DNA from: CAMQVM01 sp044433365 | Lineage (GTDB): Bacteria > Bacteroidota > Bacteroidia > Bacteroidales > Rikenellaceae | Length of the DNA stretch: 5,881 bases | Assembly (NCBI GenBank): GCA_044433365.1 | Contig: JAWXTR010000133.1 | Span: 1-5,881, forward strand | Reading direction: 5' to 3' | Notes under the pieces: generated by a model | Databases searched by the model: none | What the model was told of the DNA's origin: nothing | The model's input: only the letters and a program-made list of their open reading frames with translations | Program-made: the position numbers and the translations under genes | In this document: positions 5,408 to 5,881 of the stretch, one piece after another | Position numbering within the stretch: position 1 is the first letter of the stretch | Layout: every line of letters begins with the position of its first letter

Positions 5408-5692
5408 ATGGCAAAGAAACGAGTAGTAGTCAATTATTTAAGTCTTTCACCAGAGTTGAAAGAGCTTTTTAAAAAACGTTATCCAAACGGTCCAGAATCG
5501 AGTCTTATTCGAGTAGATAAGGGAAATGGCGACTTTTTGTGTGGAGTTGTCCTAGAAACTGAAGAAATCAGCTATTTTGTAAAAATTACAGTTAAAATAG
5601 ATGATCCATCGGTGGACGAGGACAAAGATTATTATGATGACGAAATTAAAGGGGCAGAAGATGTCGTAGGCGACGATGATGATGATGAATAG
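5408..5692 (+). CDS. Conserved small protein with acidic C-terminal tail, function unknown
   Basis: A 94-residue soluble protein. Residues 1-26 are basic (MAKKRVVV start, then ELKELFKKRYP). Residues 27-64 look like a small beta-rich fold: NGPESSLIRVDKGNGDFLCGV, then VLETEEISYFVKITVKID. The tail from 65 is disordered and acidic, with 17 Asp/Glu in the last 30 residues and a DDDDDE end. I do not recognise a characterised family; from memory the opening (MAKKRV...LSPEL) and the core (IRVDKGNGDF...VLETE...YLVKI) resemble a conserved small protein of Bacteroidota usually called hypothetical. The ATG at 5408 follows an A-rich leader without Shine-Dalgarno, as expected in this phylum. It is divergent from ligA with its own promoter candidate. 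The charge split suggests a partner-binding or nucleic-acid-mimicking role, but that is speculation. No clear terminator follows. Confidence 0.8.
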   Translation: MAKKRVVVNYLSLSPELKELFKKRYPNGPESSLIRVDKGNGDFLCGVVLETEEISYFVKITVKIDDPSVDEDKDYYDDEIKGAEDVVGDDDDDE

Positions 5693-5881
5693 TTATTGAA
5701 TTAGGTTTCGAATTTATTCACAAGATTCCCTAAAGTTAAACTCCTCAAATTTTGGAGGCGAATTCCTGTAGATTTGCAGTATAAAAAAAATCATTAATTT
5801 TGAAGTGAAGTTGTAGTGCACTAGGGCTGATTCTAAGCTTTTTGCTTAATTTGCGAATTAGACTACAACTCCACCCAAAAT
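5693..5881. other. Non-coding right end of the window
   Basis: No coding frame is visible. A weak inverted repeat CCTCAAA/TTGGAGG at 5743-5758 has one mismatch and no following U-run, so I do not call it a terminator. The stretch 5782-5799 is A/T-rich. The only strong structure is the long palindrome near the edge, listed separately. Confidence 0.5.
5805..5874. repeat. 70-nt imperfect palindrome near the right edge
   Basis: The outer arms GTGAAGTTGTAGT (5805-5817) and ACTACAACTCCAC (5862-5874) pair at 12 of 13 positions. Inner arms CTGATTC (5827-5833) and GAATTAG (5855-5861) pair with one G-T wobble, and TAAGC (5834-5838) pairs with GCTTA (5844-5848) around a TTTTT loop. The left side carries an unpaired 9-nt segment and the right an unpaired 6-nt segment. 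No U-run follows on the plus strand; on the minus strand eight U residues come about 14 nt later. It could be a MITE-like palindromic element, a recombination site or an untypical terminator. Confidence 0.6.

Noticed and set aside
5726..5734. A further copy of the TTCCCTAAA repeat end after the acidic gene
   Set aside because: Only nine bases match copy B; the flanks do not align, so chance is sufficient.
5743..5758. Terminator hairpin after the acidic-protein gene
   Set aside because: Short stem with a mismatch, two-base loop and no following U-run.

Overview
The window looks like chromosomal DNA from an AT-rich Bacteroidota member, most likely of the Bacteroidales. The support for this is: a short CstA-type carrier of the Bacteroidota kind; an N-terminal transposase fragment of the type labelled ISAon1-like in Bacteroidota genomes; a small acidic protein resembling a conserved Bacteroidota hypothetical family; starts preceded by A/T-rich leaders rather than Shine-Dalgarno sequences; and promoter candidates of the Bacteroidota form (TTTG near -33, TAnnTTTG near -7). 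These are recognitions from memory, not database hits.

Layout from left to right. Positions 1-195 hold the first 65 codons of a transposase gene on the minus strand, running off the left edge, with a good promoter candidate at 225-256. Positions 196-904 carry no convincing gene but are dense in repeats: a pair of ~42-bp direct repeats, at least five hairpins (one a perfect 19-bp stem), and a heptanucleotide array ending at the cstA stop codon. Then come three minus-strand genes, in transcription order ligA (NAD-dependent DNA ligase, complete), a YgjP/DUF45-type zinc metallopeptidase, and a CstA-family transporter. The two gaps between them (75 and 117 nt) hold copies of one hairpin repeat in opposite orientations, so the peptidase gene is bracketed by a perfect 20-bp inverted repeat. 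Divergent from ligA, across an A-tract-rich 165-bp spacer, is a 94-aa protein with a strongly acidic tail on the plus strand. The last 180 bases hold a 70-nt imperfect palindrome near the right edge.

The three minus-strand genes do not form an obvious pathway: DNA replication and repair, a probable protease and nutrient uptake. They may share readthrough from the ligA promoter, but the hairpin repeats between them could terminate, attenuate or process the message. No CRISPR array, tRNA, rRNA or recognisable defence system is present. The coding content is ordinary; what deserves a second look is the repeat architecture, the two start-site decisions (ligA and the peptidase) and the small acidic protein.
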